From Sphingomonas sp. FARSPH (GTDB lineage: Bacteria; Pseudomonadota; Alphaproteobacteria; Sphingomonadales; Sphingomonadaceae): a stretch of DNA of 64,000 nucleotides. Below the pieces are notes generated by a model, which searched no databases, had not been told where the DNA came from, and worked only from the letters and a program-made list of their open reading frames with translations. A program made the translations under genes and the position numbers. The stretch lies in the NCBI RefSeq assembly GCF_003355005.1, contig NZ_CP029985.1:124001-188000 (forward strand), given 5' to 3'. Positions 14,495 to 22,791 of this stretch are shown here, piece by piece (positions within the stretch are counted from its first letter, which is position 1; the number at the start of each line of letters is the position of its first letter).

Positions 14495-15166
14495 ATGGGC
14501 ATTTTCTCCCGCACCCGCGACATCGTCGCCGCCAACTTCGCCGACCTGCTGGAAAAGGCAGAAGACCCGGCGAAGATGATCCGGATGATCATCCTCGAAA
14601 TGGAGGAGACCTTGGTCGAGGTTCGCGCCTCCGCCGCGCGCACCATCGCCGACCAGAAGGAGATGCGCCGGCATATCCTGAAGCTGGACCAGCTGCAGGC
14701 GAACTGGACCGAAAAGGCCGAGCTCGCGCTGTCGAAGGATCGCGAGGACCTGGCCAAGGCGGCGCTGCTCGAAAAGCAGAAGGCGGCCGACATGGCCGAC
14801 CAGCTGAAGGCCGAGGTGCAGGTGCTCGACGATGCGCTGCGCGCGTCGGAAGAGGATATCGCCAAGCTGCAGAAGAAGCTGACCGAGGCGCGCAGCAAGC
14901 AGGCCAACGTCCAGACGCGGCTGGAAAGCGCAAACAACCGCTTCCGCCTGCGCGAGATGTACGCCGGCCCCAAGACGCATGAGGCGTTCAGCCGCTTCGA
15001 TATCCTGGAACGCCGCGTCGACGATGCCGAGGGCCGCGCCGAGGCGCTGGGGCTGGGCGTCACGAAGACGCTGGAGGAAGAGATCGCCGAGCTGCGCCAG
15101 AGCGACAAGGTCGATGCCGAACTCGCGGCGCTGAAGGCGCGGATGAACGCGAACCGGGAGGGCTGA
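14495..15166 (+). CDS. pspA: phage shock protein A
   Basis: A membrane-remodelling ESCRT-III-like protein that represses PspF and coats damaged inner membrane. 223 residues, as in E. coli (222). Almost wholly alpha-helical coiled coil after the amphipathic N-terminus MGIFSRTRDIVAANFADLL; EDPAKMIRMIILEMEETLVE is the family hallmark. AGGAG lies upstream. One base separates its stop from pspB. Confidence 0.96.
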   Translation: MGIFSRTRDIVAANFADLLEKAEDPAKMIRMIILEMEETLVEVRASAARTIADQKEMRRHILKLDQLQANWTEKAELALSKDREDLAKAALLEKQKAADMADQLKAEVQVLDDALRASEEDIAKLQKKLTEARSKQANVQTRLESANNRFRLREMYAGPKTHEAFSRFDILERRVDDAEGRAEALGLGVTKTLEEEIAELRQSDKVDAELAALKARMNANREG

Positions 15167-15167
15167 G

Positions 15168-15470
15168 ATGGAAGACGTCATCGTCCCGCTGATCGCGATC
15201 ACCTCGATCTTCATCGGTCTGCCGTGGGTGATCTTCCACTATATCACCAAGTGGAAGCAGGCGCCCAAGATAACCGACGAGGACGAGAAGCTGCTCGACG
15301 AGATGTACAATCTGGCCCGCCGGCTGGAAGACCGCCTGAACACCGTCGAGCGGATCGTCGCCGCCGACAACCCGGATTTCCGCACCGGCCTTGGCGCCGA
15401 AATCCGCCCGGGGCTCGACCGCCCCGCCATGGATCGCCAGTCCGACTATCGCCTCGAAGGGAGGATGTAA
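15168..15470 (+). CDS. pspB: phage shock protein B
   Basis: An inner-membrane protein that with PspC senses envelope stress and binds PspA. 100 residues: one N-terminal membrane helix (VIVPLIAITSIFIGLPWVIF), then KWK, then a coiled coil ending RLEDRLNTVERIVAADNPDF, which corresponds to RMRERIQALESILDAEHPNW of E. coli PspB. The last 25 residues are an extension absent from E. coli PspB (74 residues). Tightly spaced between pspA and pspC. Confidence 0.92.
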   Translation: MEDVIVPLIAITSIFIGLPWVIFHYITKWKQAPKITDEDEKLLDEMYNLARRLEDRLNTVERIVAADNPDFRTGLGAEIRPGLDRPAMDRQSDYRLEGRM

Positions 15471-15471
15471 C

Positions 15472-15846
15472 ATGGCCGCCCGTACGCAATTCTACCTCGA
15501 CCGCCAGAACAAGAAAGTCTCCGGCGTATGCGCCGGGATCAGCGAATATACCGGGCTGGACGTGACGATCGTGCGCATCGCGATGCTCGCCCTGCTCTGG
15601 GCGACCGGCGGCGTCATCCTGCTGGGCTATTGGGCGACCGCGCACTTGGCGCCGGAAAAGCCGAACGGTCTTTACCAGGATGCCGACGACCGGAAGTTCT
15701 GGCAGGGCGTGCGCAGCAATCCGACGCGATCGACCGCGGAAGTGCGCAGCAAGTTCCGCGACATCGACCGCCGGCTCGCCGACATCGAGCTGCACTATAC
15801 CAGCCGCAACAGCCGGCTGGCCGAGGAAATCGACAGCCTGCGCTGA
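15472..15846 (+). CDS. pspC: phage shock protein C
   Basis: 124 residues with a PspC domain: FYLDRQNKKVSGVCAGISEY, then the hydrophobic IVRIAMLALLWATGGVILLG. The cytosolic/periplasmic tail ends in a helical RDIDRRLADIELHYTSRNS segment, similar to other PspC proteins. It acts with PspB at the inner membrane. One base after the pspB stop. Confidence 0.93.
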   Translation: MAARTQFYLDRQNKKVSGVCAGISEYTGLDVTIVRIAMLALLWATGGVILLGYWATAHLAPEKPNGLYQDADDRKFWQGVRSNPTRSTAEVRSKFRDIDRRLADIELHYTSRNSRLAEEIDSLR

Positions 15847-15886
15847 GCACGAACGCTCGCGAGCCGTCATAAAGGGGAGAGTTATC

Positions 15887-16198
15887 ATGGACATGGGTTG
15901 GATGGTGCCGGTGGGTATCGTCGGTGCGGTGTCGGCGCGGCATGCCTTCACCACCTGGGTCAAGGCCAAGCACGGCTACCCGATCGGCGAGGATGGTCGC
16001 CGCAGCCGCCGCGGACGCTACGCACAGGTCGACGGCGACATCGAAGCCGAGCGCAAGATCATGCTGCTCACCAACGAGAACGAGAAGCTGACCGGCCAGG
16101 TCAGCCGGCTGGAGGAACGGATCGCCGTCCTCGAACGCATCGCCACCGATCCCGCCGAGCGTACCGCCCGCGAGATCGAAGCGCTCCGCGACCGGTAA
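15887..16198 (+). CDS. PspB-like small membrane/coiled-coil protein, copy 1
   Basis: 103 residues. A short N-terminal hydrophobic helix (MVPVGIVGAVSARHAF), a basic middle (RRSRRGRYAQ), and a coiled coil ending RLEERIAVLERIATD followed by EIEALRDR. The VLERIATD block aligns with TVERIVAAD of pspB in this operon. GGGGAGA precedes the ATG, 40 bp after pspC. Not annotated in E. coli-type psp operons; function unknown, presumed part of the Psp response. Confidence 0.85.
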   Translation: MDMGWMVPVGIVGAVSARHAFTTWVKAKHGYPIGEDGRRSRRGRYAQVDGDIEAERKIMLLTNENEKLTGQVSRLEERIAVLERIATDPAERTAREIEALRDR

Positions 16199-16211
16199 GG
16201 GACAGGCCGCC

Positions 16212-16469
16212 ATGCTACCCGAACATTTCTTTTTCCTGATGATGGGCGTCGGCCTGACGCTGGCCGTCCAATGGTACGGCCGCCGCAAGGTGCGTCAGGC
16301 GATCGCCGGCCCCGATGTCGAGGCGCGCCGCGACATCCAGCTACTCGATGCCGAGAACACCCAGCGGATCGGCCAGATCGACCGGCTGCAGGAGCGGCTC
16401 GCCACGGTCGAGCGGATCGTCACCGACCGGTCGCACATGCTGGACCGCGAGATCGAAAGGCTGCGCTGA
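16212..16469 (+). CDS. PspB-like small membrane/coiled-coil protein, copy 2
   Basis: 85 residues: N-terminal membrane helix (EHFFFLMMGVGLTLAVQWYG), basic RRKVR, then coiled coil with RLQERLATVERIVTD and a closing DREIERLR. The same architecture as its neighbours. The stop overlaps the next start as TGATG. Confidence 0.85.
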   Translation: MLPEHFFFLMMGVGLTLAVQWYGRRKVRQAIAGPDVEARRDIQLLDAENTQRIGQIDRLQERLATVERIVTDRSHMLDREIERLR

Positions 16470-16738
16470 TGAACGGCTTCACCATCTTCATGCTCGCCCT
16501 CGTCGTCGTCGGCCTGCCCGTCATCCTCGGCATCGGATCCGAGATGTTCAAGCGCTGGCTGAAGCACAAGGAGACGATGGCGGTCGCGCTCAACGCACAG
16601 ACCGCGGAGAAGGCGGCGCAATATGCCGCGCACATCGAACGCCTGGAGACGCGGGTGCGCGTGCTGGAACGGATCGCCACCGACCGCGGCGCCGACCTGT
16701 CCGACGCGATCGAACGCCTGCGTATCGGCGCCAACTGA
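16469..16738 (+). CDS. PspB-like small membrane/coiled-coil protein, copy 3
   Basis: 89 residues: membrane helix (FTIFMLALVVVGLPVILGIG), basic KRWLKHKE, a linker, and coiled coil RLETRVRVLERIATDRGADL ending IERLR. IGLPWVIFHY of PspB and VGLPVILGIG here match in position. Translationally coupled to copy 2. Confidence 0.85.
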   Translation: MNGFTIFMLALVVVGLPVILGIGSEMFKRWLKHKETMAVALNAQTAEKAAQYAAHIERLETRVRVLERIATDRGADLSDAIERLRIGAN

Positions 16739-16751
16739 GGACGAAACGCCC

Positions 16752-17003
16752 ATGAACCCTGCAGAGATGATCGTCGCGATCGTCGCCATCGTGATCTTCG
16801 GCGGCATCATGCGCAGCCGCTTCGCCGCGCACCGCCCGCACGCCGACGCGCCCTTCGCGCCGACCGGCGACGAGGACAACCGGCGCCTTCGCGAGGAGGT
16901 GCGCAGCCTGAAGGAGCGCGTCCAGGTGCTGGAACGCGTCATCACCGACAACCGCAGCAGCATCGATCTCGACCGCGAGATCGACCGGCTGCGCGACCGC
17001 TGA
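16752..17003 (+). CDS. PspB-like small membrane/coiled-coil protein, copy 4
   Basis: 83 residues: membrane helix (EMIVAIVAIVIFGGIM), basic RSRFAAHRPH, then SLKERVQVLERVITD and a closing DREIDRLRDR. Its C-terminus resembles copies 1 and 2 closely. 13 bp after copy 3. Confidence 0.85.
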   Translation: MNPAEMIVAIVAIVIFGGIMRSRFAAHRPHADAPFAPTGDEDNRRLREEVRSLKERVQVLERVITDNRSSIDLDREIDRLRDR

Positions 17004-17016
17004 AAGGAGGCGGATC

Positions 17017-17253
17017 ATGACCGACCCCAACCTGTATCTCACCGTGTCGCTGTCGAGCCTTGCGGGGCTTGCGATGGTCACCACCGCGGGCCTTTCGGGC
17101 TGGCGCAGCTGGCTGGCGCTGAAGCACCAGCAACTCGATCAGGTCCACGAACAGGCGACGCCCGGCCCGTCCGCCGGATCGCGGATCGAAATCGCCGACC
17201 TCAAGGAACGGATCAAGAAGCTGGAGGCGATCGCGGCGGGCGTCGACTTGTGA
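17017..17253 (+). CDS. PspB-like small membrane/coiled-coil protein, copy 5
   Basis: 78 residues: N-terminal hydrophobic stretch (VSLSSLAGLAMVTTAGLSGW), a short linker, and a coiled coil DLKERIKKLEAIAAGVD. It is the most diverged copy: the ERIATD block has become EAIAAG and the EIERLR end is missing. AGGAGG precedes the ATG. Probably the last gene of the psp operon; 180 bp without a gene follow. Confidence 0.8.
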   Translation: MTDPNLYLTVSLSSLAGLAMVTTAGLSGWRSWLALKHQQLDQVHEQATPGPSAGSRIEIADLKERIKKLEAIAAGVDL

Positions 17254-17433
17254 GCGCCTGCCCTTCCCGACAGGGGGCTGCGGCGGCGCGCCGGCGCTGA
17301 CGCAAGGCAGCATCCCCGCAAGCCAGCGTCGATAGCCCGCCCCACCCTCCTGCCGATGGTTCCCGTCCCGCAGGCGGGAGGGACAGAGGATGCCGATTGC
17401 CCCACCCCGCCCCGCGCTGTACCGGACGGCCGC

Positions 17434-17838
17434 ATGACCAGCCTCGCCGACGTCCGCGACGAATATGAATTTCTCGATGCCGACGATCGCTATCGCCTGC
17501 TGATCGATCTGGGCCGGGCGCTGGAGCCGATGCCGGATGCGCTGAAGACCGACGCGACGCTGGTGCGCGGCTGTTCGGCGGCGGTGTGGGTCTATCCCAC
17601 CGTGCGCGACGACGGCACGCTCCATTTTCTGGCCGATTCGAACGCCGCGATCACCAAGGGGATCATCGCGCTGGTGCTGCTGACGGTGCAGGACCAGCCG
17701 CCCGCCGCCATAACCACCGCCGATATCGAGGGGGACCTCGCGCCGTTCGACCTCAGGAACCAGCTCAGTTCCAACCGGACGCAGGGTATCCCCAACATGA
17801 TCGCGCTGATCCGCGAGACGGCGGCGCGCTACGGGTGA
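17434..17838 (+). CDS. sufE: SufE cysteine desulfuration protein
   Basis: SufE accepts sulfur from the cysteine desulfurase SufS for Fe-S cluster assembly. 134 residues; the acceptor Cys is Cys47 in LVRGCSAAVWV, and the C-terminal GLRNQLSSNR-type segment appears as FDLRNQLSSNRTQGIPNM. The start at MTSLADVRDEYEFL gives the family length. It stands alone, away from the cysteine desulfurases at 37-39 kb. Confidence 0.93.
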   Translation: MTSLADVRDEYEFLDADDRYRLLIDLGRALEPMPDALKTDATLVRGCSAAVWVYPTVRDDGTLHFLADSNAAITKGIIALVLLTVQDQPPAAITTADIEGDLAPFDLRNQLSSNRTQGIPNMIALIRETAARYG

Positions 17839-17874
17839 CCCGATCTCCCCTCCAGCAGGCGGGAGGAGGCAGGT

Positions 17875-18186
17875 TTACGGCACGCGGGCGATCCGCGCCG
17901 CCAGCTCCGCGACGTCCGCACCCTTAGGAACGACGAGCCATTGGTCGGGACGCCGCGCGTCGATCATCGCCACGGCGTTCTTCGGGCACAGGCCGAGGCA
18001 GCGCGTCTCGACGATGCCGAGCGGCGCCTTGCGCCCCTTCTTGAGGCCGAGCAGCTTGCGCAGCAGCTTGGCGAGCGGCGTGCGCGCCTTCTTGCCAAAG
18101 CCGCCGCCCACTTTCTTCGTGCACTTGCCGCAGACCAGCACCGCTCCCTGCCATTCGGCGCCGATCGCCTTCAGCGGGGGCGCCAC
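17875..18186 (-). CDS. thioredoxin-like [2Fe-2S] ferredoxin
   Basis: A 103-residue thioredoxin-like ferredoxin. Cluster cysteines: VCGKC at residues 19-22 and TRCLGLCPKN near 63-67; this CxxC/CxxxC spacing is that of the NuoE/[2Fe-2S]-thioredoxin fold. A Lys/Arg-rich loop lies between them. The electron partner is unknown. Its start lies 16 bp inside the 3' end of the J-domain gene upstream, so the two are probably coupled. Confidence 0.8.
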   Translation of the reverse strand: MAPPLKAIGAEWQGAVLVCGKCTKKVGGGFGKKARTPLAKLLRKLLGLKKGRKAPLGIVETRCLGLCPKNAVAMIDARRPDQWLVVPKGADVAELAARIARVP

Positions 18187-18710
18187 GTGCGGCGGTCCTC
18201 CGCGGTCTTGAGGACCTCATAGGCCGCCTGCACCGCCTGGAAGCGCACCGCCGCATCGGCGTCGCCCGGGCGCACGTCCGGGTGGTTTTCCTTGGCGAGG
18301 CGACGCCACGCGCCCTTCACACCTTCGAAATCGGCATCGCCATCGAGCCCGAGCACGTCGAGCGCGCGCATCTCGTCGCGCGATCGGGTGCCGTCGCCCG
18401 GCCCGCCCCACGCATAATGGTTCGCGCTGGCATAACCCGAGGCAGTGCGGCTTTCCGACGCCTCGCGCTGCGCGGCTTCTTCCGCCGACAGCCCTTCGAA
18501 ATAATTCCAGCCGCGATTGTATTCGGCGGCATGGTCGGTGCAGAAATACCAGCGATCCGGGCTGTTAGGCGATTTCGGCGCGGGGCAGTCGCCCGGCTTG
18601 TCGCAGCCGTGGCGGTCACACAGCCGCACCGTCGTCGTCTCGCGGCCGGAGCCATAGCCCCGCCAGCGGGGAAAGCCCCAGTCGTTCGAACGGGTCGTGC
18701 TACGCGCCAT
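18171..18710 (-). CDS. J-domain protein with N-terminal Cys/His region
   Basis: A 179-residue protein with a C-terminal J domain: LDVLGLDGDADFEGVKGAWR, HPD in KENHPDVRPGDADA, and a final YEVLKTAEDRR. The HPD motif is needed to stimulate DnaK. The N-terminal half has CDRHGCDKPGDCPAPKSPN and WYFCTDHAAEYN, four Cys and three His that look like a small metal site. No membrane segment or DnaJ zinc repeat. The role as a specialised DnaK co-chaperone is inferred. The next gene, a ferredoxin, overlaps it. Confidence 0.85.
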   Translation of the reverse strand: MARSTTRSNDWGFPRWRGYGSGRETTTVRLCDRHGCDKPGDCPAPKSPNSPDRWYFCTDHAAEYNRGWNYFEGLSAEEAAQREASESRTASGYASANHYAWGGPGDGTRSRDEMRALDVLGLDGDADFEGVKGAWRRLAKENHPDVRPGDADAAVRFQAVQAAYEVLKTAEDRRTWRPR

Positions 18711-18764
18711 TGCGCCTGCGACATAAGCGTTCGGCGGCAACGCGCAAGCACCGGCGACGCGCGA

Positions 18765-20720
18765 TCAGCCGCCCAGCTTGTAGCGCACGTTGGTGGTAAA
18801 CGCGCCGCAGCCGACGCCGCCGTCGGGCCGGTACGTCTTGTTGAAACGGGTCGTCGTGATCATCGCCGTGCTGGGCTTGCCGAAGACGAAGGGAGGATAG
18901 GCCACGATCGGCCGTGCGCCCTTTACCGTCCCGTCGGCTGCGACATCGAACTGCATGCGCGTCCAGCCGCCCATCCCCCAACGGCGCGCCTCGTCGGGAT
19001 AGGCGTCGTGACCGTACGACGCGACCGCAGGCTGCTTGTCGATCAGCGCGCATTGGCTCGCGGCCAATCCCGAAGCAGCAAATGCCGCCCGCGCTGCCGG
19101 CAGATCGCCGCGCGTTTGCGCGATCGAGGCGAGGCGAATCAGCGCCCCCACCTTCAGCGGGTCGCTGGCGGAAAGCTGCGGGTCGTTGGCGACCTGCCGC
19201 AGAAGCGCCTCCTTGCCGGTGCGCGCTCCGGTCGCCTCACGATCCACAAGCAGCAGACTCAAGGCGGCGCGCGACTGCGGATCCGCGGCATATGCCGGCT
19301 CGGCGAGCATCGGCTCGATCAGGCGACGGAAGACCAGCGGCTTGTGGATATCCGCCGTGGCGGCGGTCCGTATTGCAAGGTCCAGCGACAGCTTGGCAGG
19401 CGCAGGTGCGCCATTGGCCGCCGCGATGACAAGCGCGCGTTGCGCATAAACGCGGCGCTCGTCGCGCGGCAGAACGGGATTTTCGACGAGCGCGAACAGC
19501 GCGGGCAGCGCCGTCAGCGTGTCCCCGGCCGCCGCGACCTCAGCAAGCGCGTGGCGCTGGGCGACCAAAGCGATGGCTGGGGCATCGGGCTTTTCGGCAA
19601 AGGTCAGCCCCTTGCCGCGCCCCCAGGCGACCAGTTCCGCATCCAGCCCGTCGCCGATCGACGGGCGCTGGAACGCGAGGTTGCAGCGCACCTCGACCCG
19701 CGCGTTGTAACGCAGGAAGGTCGGCATCGCCTTCACCTGATCCGCGGTCCACGCCCATTGCCGCACCGCGCGCGCGAACTCGAGCGCGACCTTGCCGCCG
19801 CCCGCCGCATAGATCGGGCGCACGCCTTGCGCGGTGCCGTCGTCGGCGATCGAGAATTCGACAACGGCCATGTCGTCGGGCTTCAGCCCCGCCTCGCCGC
19901 CGCAATCGGGCGGCACCATCGCCACGCCGGGATCGATCAGCCCGATCGAGGTCGCGCCCGCCCCCGTCATTGCGACGTACCGCCGCGCCTCCGTCTCGTT
20001 GCCGCCGAGCAGATAGGCGATCGCCGCATCGGACCGGACCGACACGTCGCGCACGTCGATACGCTGGGTGTTCATGCCGCCGAACGCGCGGACCGCGTCG
20101 CGGAACGTCGCCTGCGCGGCGGGGATTTCGCCGCGGTTGAGCTGCATCGTCCCCTTGGCTTCCGCGATAGTGCCGAGCGAGGCGGCGTCGAGCTTCGCCG
20201 ATGCGACCAATGGGTCGAGCCGCGCCTGCGCCGCGGCGGCGGCAGCGGGATCGGTGAACGTCGTCGTCTGGACCAGCGCGAGGTTGGCGACCATCTTGTC
20301 GCGCGGCGTGTCGGCGATGGCTTCGGCCTTGGCGAACCAGTCGGCGGCGGTCGCATAGTCGAGGCTGGTCATCGCGATCCGGCCGAGGTTAAAGCTCGCC
20401 CTGAACCGGTCCGCGCGCAGCGACGGGTCGTCGGCGGGCAAGATCGCCAGCCCCGCCTGCGCCGCGGCATTCGCCTCGTCCTTGCGGTCCAGCGCGAGCA
20501 AAGCGGCGCTCTTGCGCACCAGCACGATCGCATGGCTGCGCGGACGCGAAGCGACGCGCCGTTCCAGCGCTTCCCATGCGGCGAGCGCGGCGGCCTTGTC
20601 GGTGCCGGTATCGAGCTGTTCGGCGGCGTCGAAATCCTGCTGAACGGTTCGTGCCGGCTGCTGCGCGCCCGATCCTGTCGCCAGCGCCACCAGCGCTGCC
20701 GTCGCCATCATCCGCTTCAT
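18765..20720 (-). CDS. periplasmic TPR protein with two TonB-C-like domains
   Basis: 651 residues with a signal peptide (KRMMATAALVALATGSGAQQ). The middle is Ala-rich helical repeats resembling TPRs. Two TonB C-terminal-like segments are visible: MAVVEFSIADDGTAQGVRPI in the first half and TRMQFDVAADGTVKGARPIV near the end, each followed by the hydrophobic/aromatic pattern of that fold. There is no N-terminal TonB anchor helix or Pro-rich spacer, so it is not a classical energy transducer. Function unknown. The upstream open frame crosses the RNase P RNA gene and is not used. Confidence 0.75.
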   Translation of the reverse strand: MKRMMATAALVALATGSGAQQPARTVQQDFDAAEQLDTGTDKAAALAAWEALERRVASRPRSHAIVLVRKSAALLALDRKDEANAAAQAGLAILPADDPSLRADRFRASFNLGRIAMTSLDYATAADWFAKAEAIADTPRDKMVANLALVQTTTFTDPAAAAAAQARLDPLVASAKLDAASLGTIAEAKGTMQLNRGEIPAAQATFRDAVRAFGGMNTQRIDVRDVSVRSDAAIAYLLGGNETEARRYVAMTGAGATSIGLIDPGVAMVPPDCGGEAGLKPDDMAVVEFSIADDGTAQGVRPIYAAGGGKVALEFARAVRQWAWTADQVKAMPTFLRYNARVEVRCNLAFQRPSIGDGLDAELVAWGRGKGLTFAEKPDAPAIALVAQRHALAEVAAAGDTLTALPALFALVENPVLPRDERRVYAQRALVIAAANGAPAPAKLSLDLAIRTAATADIHKPLVFRRLIEPMLAEPAYAADPQSRAALSLLLVDREATGARTGKEALLRQVANDPQLSASDPLKVGALIRLASIAQTRGDLPAARAAFAASGLAASQCALIDKQPAVASYGHDAYPDEARRWGMGGWTRMQFDVAADGTVKGARPIVAYPPFVFGKPSTAMITTTRFNKTYRPDGGVGCGAFTTNVRYKLGG

Positions 20721-20774
20721 CGCCCGAATCGCTCCCCTGCCGGAACAGCGATCCTGCCCCGCGCGGCGGGACGA

Positions 20775-21161
20775 TGCCAGAGGGTCTGTAAGCCGGGTTC
20801 TGTCCATCCCCTTTCGGGGACTGGGCGACCATTCCTCTCGGACGACGCTTGCGCGCCGCCTCCAGCAACCAACCCGGGCAGCGGGTGGGAACACACCCCG
20901 GTGCGCGTCGCCGCGCCCCATGCCGCCCCTATTCGGTCTTGCTCCCGGTGGGGTTTGCCGTGCCGCTGCCGTTACCGGCCGCGCGGTGCGCTCTTGCCGC
21001 ACCCTTTCACCCTTACCTGCCGCGAAGGCAGGCGGTCTGCTCTCTGTGGCACTGTCCCTGGGGTCGCCCCCGCCGGGCGTTACCCGGCACCGTCGTTCCG
21101 CGGAGCCCGGACTTTCCTCGACACATGCACGGCATGCGACGCGGCCGCCCGACCCTCTGGC
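20775..21161 (-). ncRNA. rnpB: RNase P RNA (bacterial class A)
   Basis: The catalytic RNA of RNase P. Read on the minus strand it begins GCCAGAGGGTCGGGCGG and ends ACAGACCCTCTGGC, the two sides of helix P1. Conserved cores GAGGAAAGTCCGGGCTCC (near the 5' end) and AAGGGTGAAAGGGTGCGG-type sequence are present, and the 3' part has CAGAACCCGGCTTACAG. About 387 nt. No ORF here should be taken as coding. Confidence 0.95.
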
Positions 21162-21170
21162 ACGGTCCCC

Positions 21171-21860
21171 TTACTCGTCCCCTTGCGGCTTGGGAAGCAG
21201 CAGCGCGAGCAGCAGCATGCGGCATTCGGCGTCGATCTCGCCATCGACCAGTTCGGGGCGGAAGCGGCGCTGGAACGCCATCGTCGCCGCAAGCGGGTCC
21301 GAGACGTCGTACCCGAAGCGTTCGAGCGCGAGCAGGAAGCCCGCGCGCGTCCACATCGGGTCCATCAGCTTCTGCGTCGGGCGCGGCAGCGCAAGCCGCA
21401 GCCGGGCGAGCCGCCCCCAGGGAAACAACTCGCCGGGATCGCGCTTGCGCAGCGGCGCGACGTCGGAATGGCCGACGACATTGCCGCGCGTGATCGCATG
21501 GCGATCCTTCACCGCGGCGACGAGGCGGACGACGGCATCGACCTGCGCCTCGGGAAAGGGGCGATATCCCCATTCGTGACCGGGATTGACGATCTCGATC
21601 CCCACGCTCGCGGAATTGATATCGGTGAGGCCGCGCCAGTGCGAGCGGCCCGCGTGCCACGCCCGTTTATCCTCGTCGACGAGGCGGAAGATGCGGCCGT
21701 CCTCCTCGACCAGATAATGCGCCGACACCTTCGCCTCCGGATCGCACAATCGCGCGAGCGCGGCGGCGCCATCCTGCATCCCGGTATAATGCAGCACGAT
21801 CATGCTGATCGGCAGCGTCCGCTCGTCGAAGTTCGGCGAGGGCATGTCGAGGAAGGTCAT
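21171..21860 (-). CDS. N-acetylmuramoyl-L-alanine amidase (AmpD/AmiD type)
   Basis: A zinc amidase that cuts the bond between muramic acid and the stem peptide. 229 residues. Zn ligands: His in MIVLHYTG, His in GNVVGHSDVAPLRKRDPG and the Asp of that motif. The C-terminal 50 residues (FGYDVSDPLAATMAFQRRFR) resemble a peptidoglycan-binding domain, giving an AmiD-like layout. No signal peptide is visible, so it may act in the cytoplasm on recycled anhydro-muropeptides. It lies 9 bp from rnpB and is read toward it. Confidence 0.88.
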   Translation of the reverse strand: MTFLDMPSPNFDERTLPISMIVLHYTGMQDGAAALARLCDPEAKVSAHYLVEEDGRIFRLVDEDKRAWHAGRSHWRGLTDINSASVGIEIVNPGHEWGYRPFPEAQVDAVVRLVAAVKDRHAITRGNVVGHSDVAPLRKRDPGELFPWGRLARLRLALPRPTQKLMDPMWTRAGFLLALERFGYDVSDPLAATMAFQRRFRPELVDGEIDAECRMLLLALLLPKPQGDE

Positions 21861-21915
21861 GCCCGTCGATTAGCCGAAGGCGCGCCGGCGCGTAAGAGGC
21901 GGCGCGCGCAAGGCC

Positions 21916-22791
21916 TCAGGCGGCGGCGATACCGGCGGCGGGGCCGGTCACGCGCTCGTACAGCCCGCGCAACGTGCGGCTGGGAACGAAGGCGTCGGTC
22001 TGGCCGATGACCGTCTCGCCTGCGCCGAGCACCAGCATGCCCCCCGGCCGCAGCGCCCGGGCGAAGCGGCCGAACACCTCGCCTTTCGTCTGCGGCGAAA
22101 AATAGAGCAGCACGTTGCGGCACAACAGGATGTCGAACTGGCCAGGCGCAGGGTCGGCGGCCAGATTGTGGCGGCGGACCGTGATCGCGCGCAGCAGTTC
22201 GGGCTTGGCGGCCCAGTCGTCACCCGCCGCATCGAACCAGCGCATCATGCGCCGGATCGGCAGGCCACGCTGGATCTCGAATTGCGAATAGCGCCCCGCA
22301 CGGGTGCGCGCCACGGCGACCTCGGACACGTCGGTCGCGACGATATCGGGCATCCGCACGCCCGTGTCGTGCGCGCGTTCGGCGAACAGCATCGCCAGCG
22401 ACAGCGGCTCCTGCCCGCTGGAACAGCCGGCACACCAGATGCGCGGGTGCCGGCCGCTCGCCTCGATCGCCTCCACCGCCTCGACCACCAGGTCGAACAC
22501 CGGTGCCTCGCGGAAGAAGGACGTTTCGCCGTTGACGAGCGCATCGACGATCTGGTCGCCGAGGGCCTGGTCGTTGCGGTCGAGCAGCAACGCGACGAGC
22601 TGGTCGAGCGTGCCGAGCCCGCGGGCACGCAGCAGCGGCTTGAGCGCGGTATCGATCCGCCATGAGCGATAGGCGGCTATCTGCTGGCCCGTCCGCACTT
22701 CCAGCAAACTGCTGAACACGTTGAGCGCAAGTTGCGAGATCGCGGCGGATGCGGGTGGCGGCGCGGACGCGGCAGGCAGGCGTGACGGCAT
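21916..22791 (-). CDS. cheR: chemotaxis protein methyltransferase CheR
   Basis: Methylates glutamates of chemoreceptors using SAM. 291 residues. The N-terminal helical domain is followed by VNGETSFFREAPVFD, the SAM motif IWCAGCSSGQEPLSLAML, and FDILLCRNVLLYFSP. The first base of its ATG overlaps the cheB stop (TGATG). It is the last gene of the che run. Confidence 0.95.
   Translation of the reverse strand: MPSRLPAASAPPPASAAISQLALNVFSSLLEVRTGQQIAAYRSWRIDTALKPLLRARGLGTLDQLVALLLDRNDQALGDQIVDALVNGETSFFREAPVFDLVVEAVEAIEASGRHPRIWCAGCSSGQEPLSLAMLFAERAHDTGVRMPDIVATDVSEVAVARTRAGRYSQFEIQRGLPIRRMMRWFDAAGDDWAAKPELLRAITVRRHNLAADPAPGQFDILLCRNVLLYFSPQTKGEVFGRFARALRPGGMLVLGAGETVIGQTDAFVPSRTLRGLYERVTGPAAGIAAA

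Noticed and set aside
18282..22010. Very long plus-strand open frame antisense to several genes.
   Set aside because: GC-rich antisense frames stay open by chance; it crosses RNase P RNA and genes with clear domains on the other strand.
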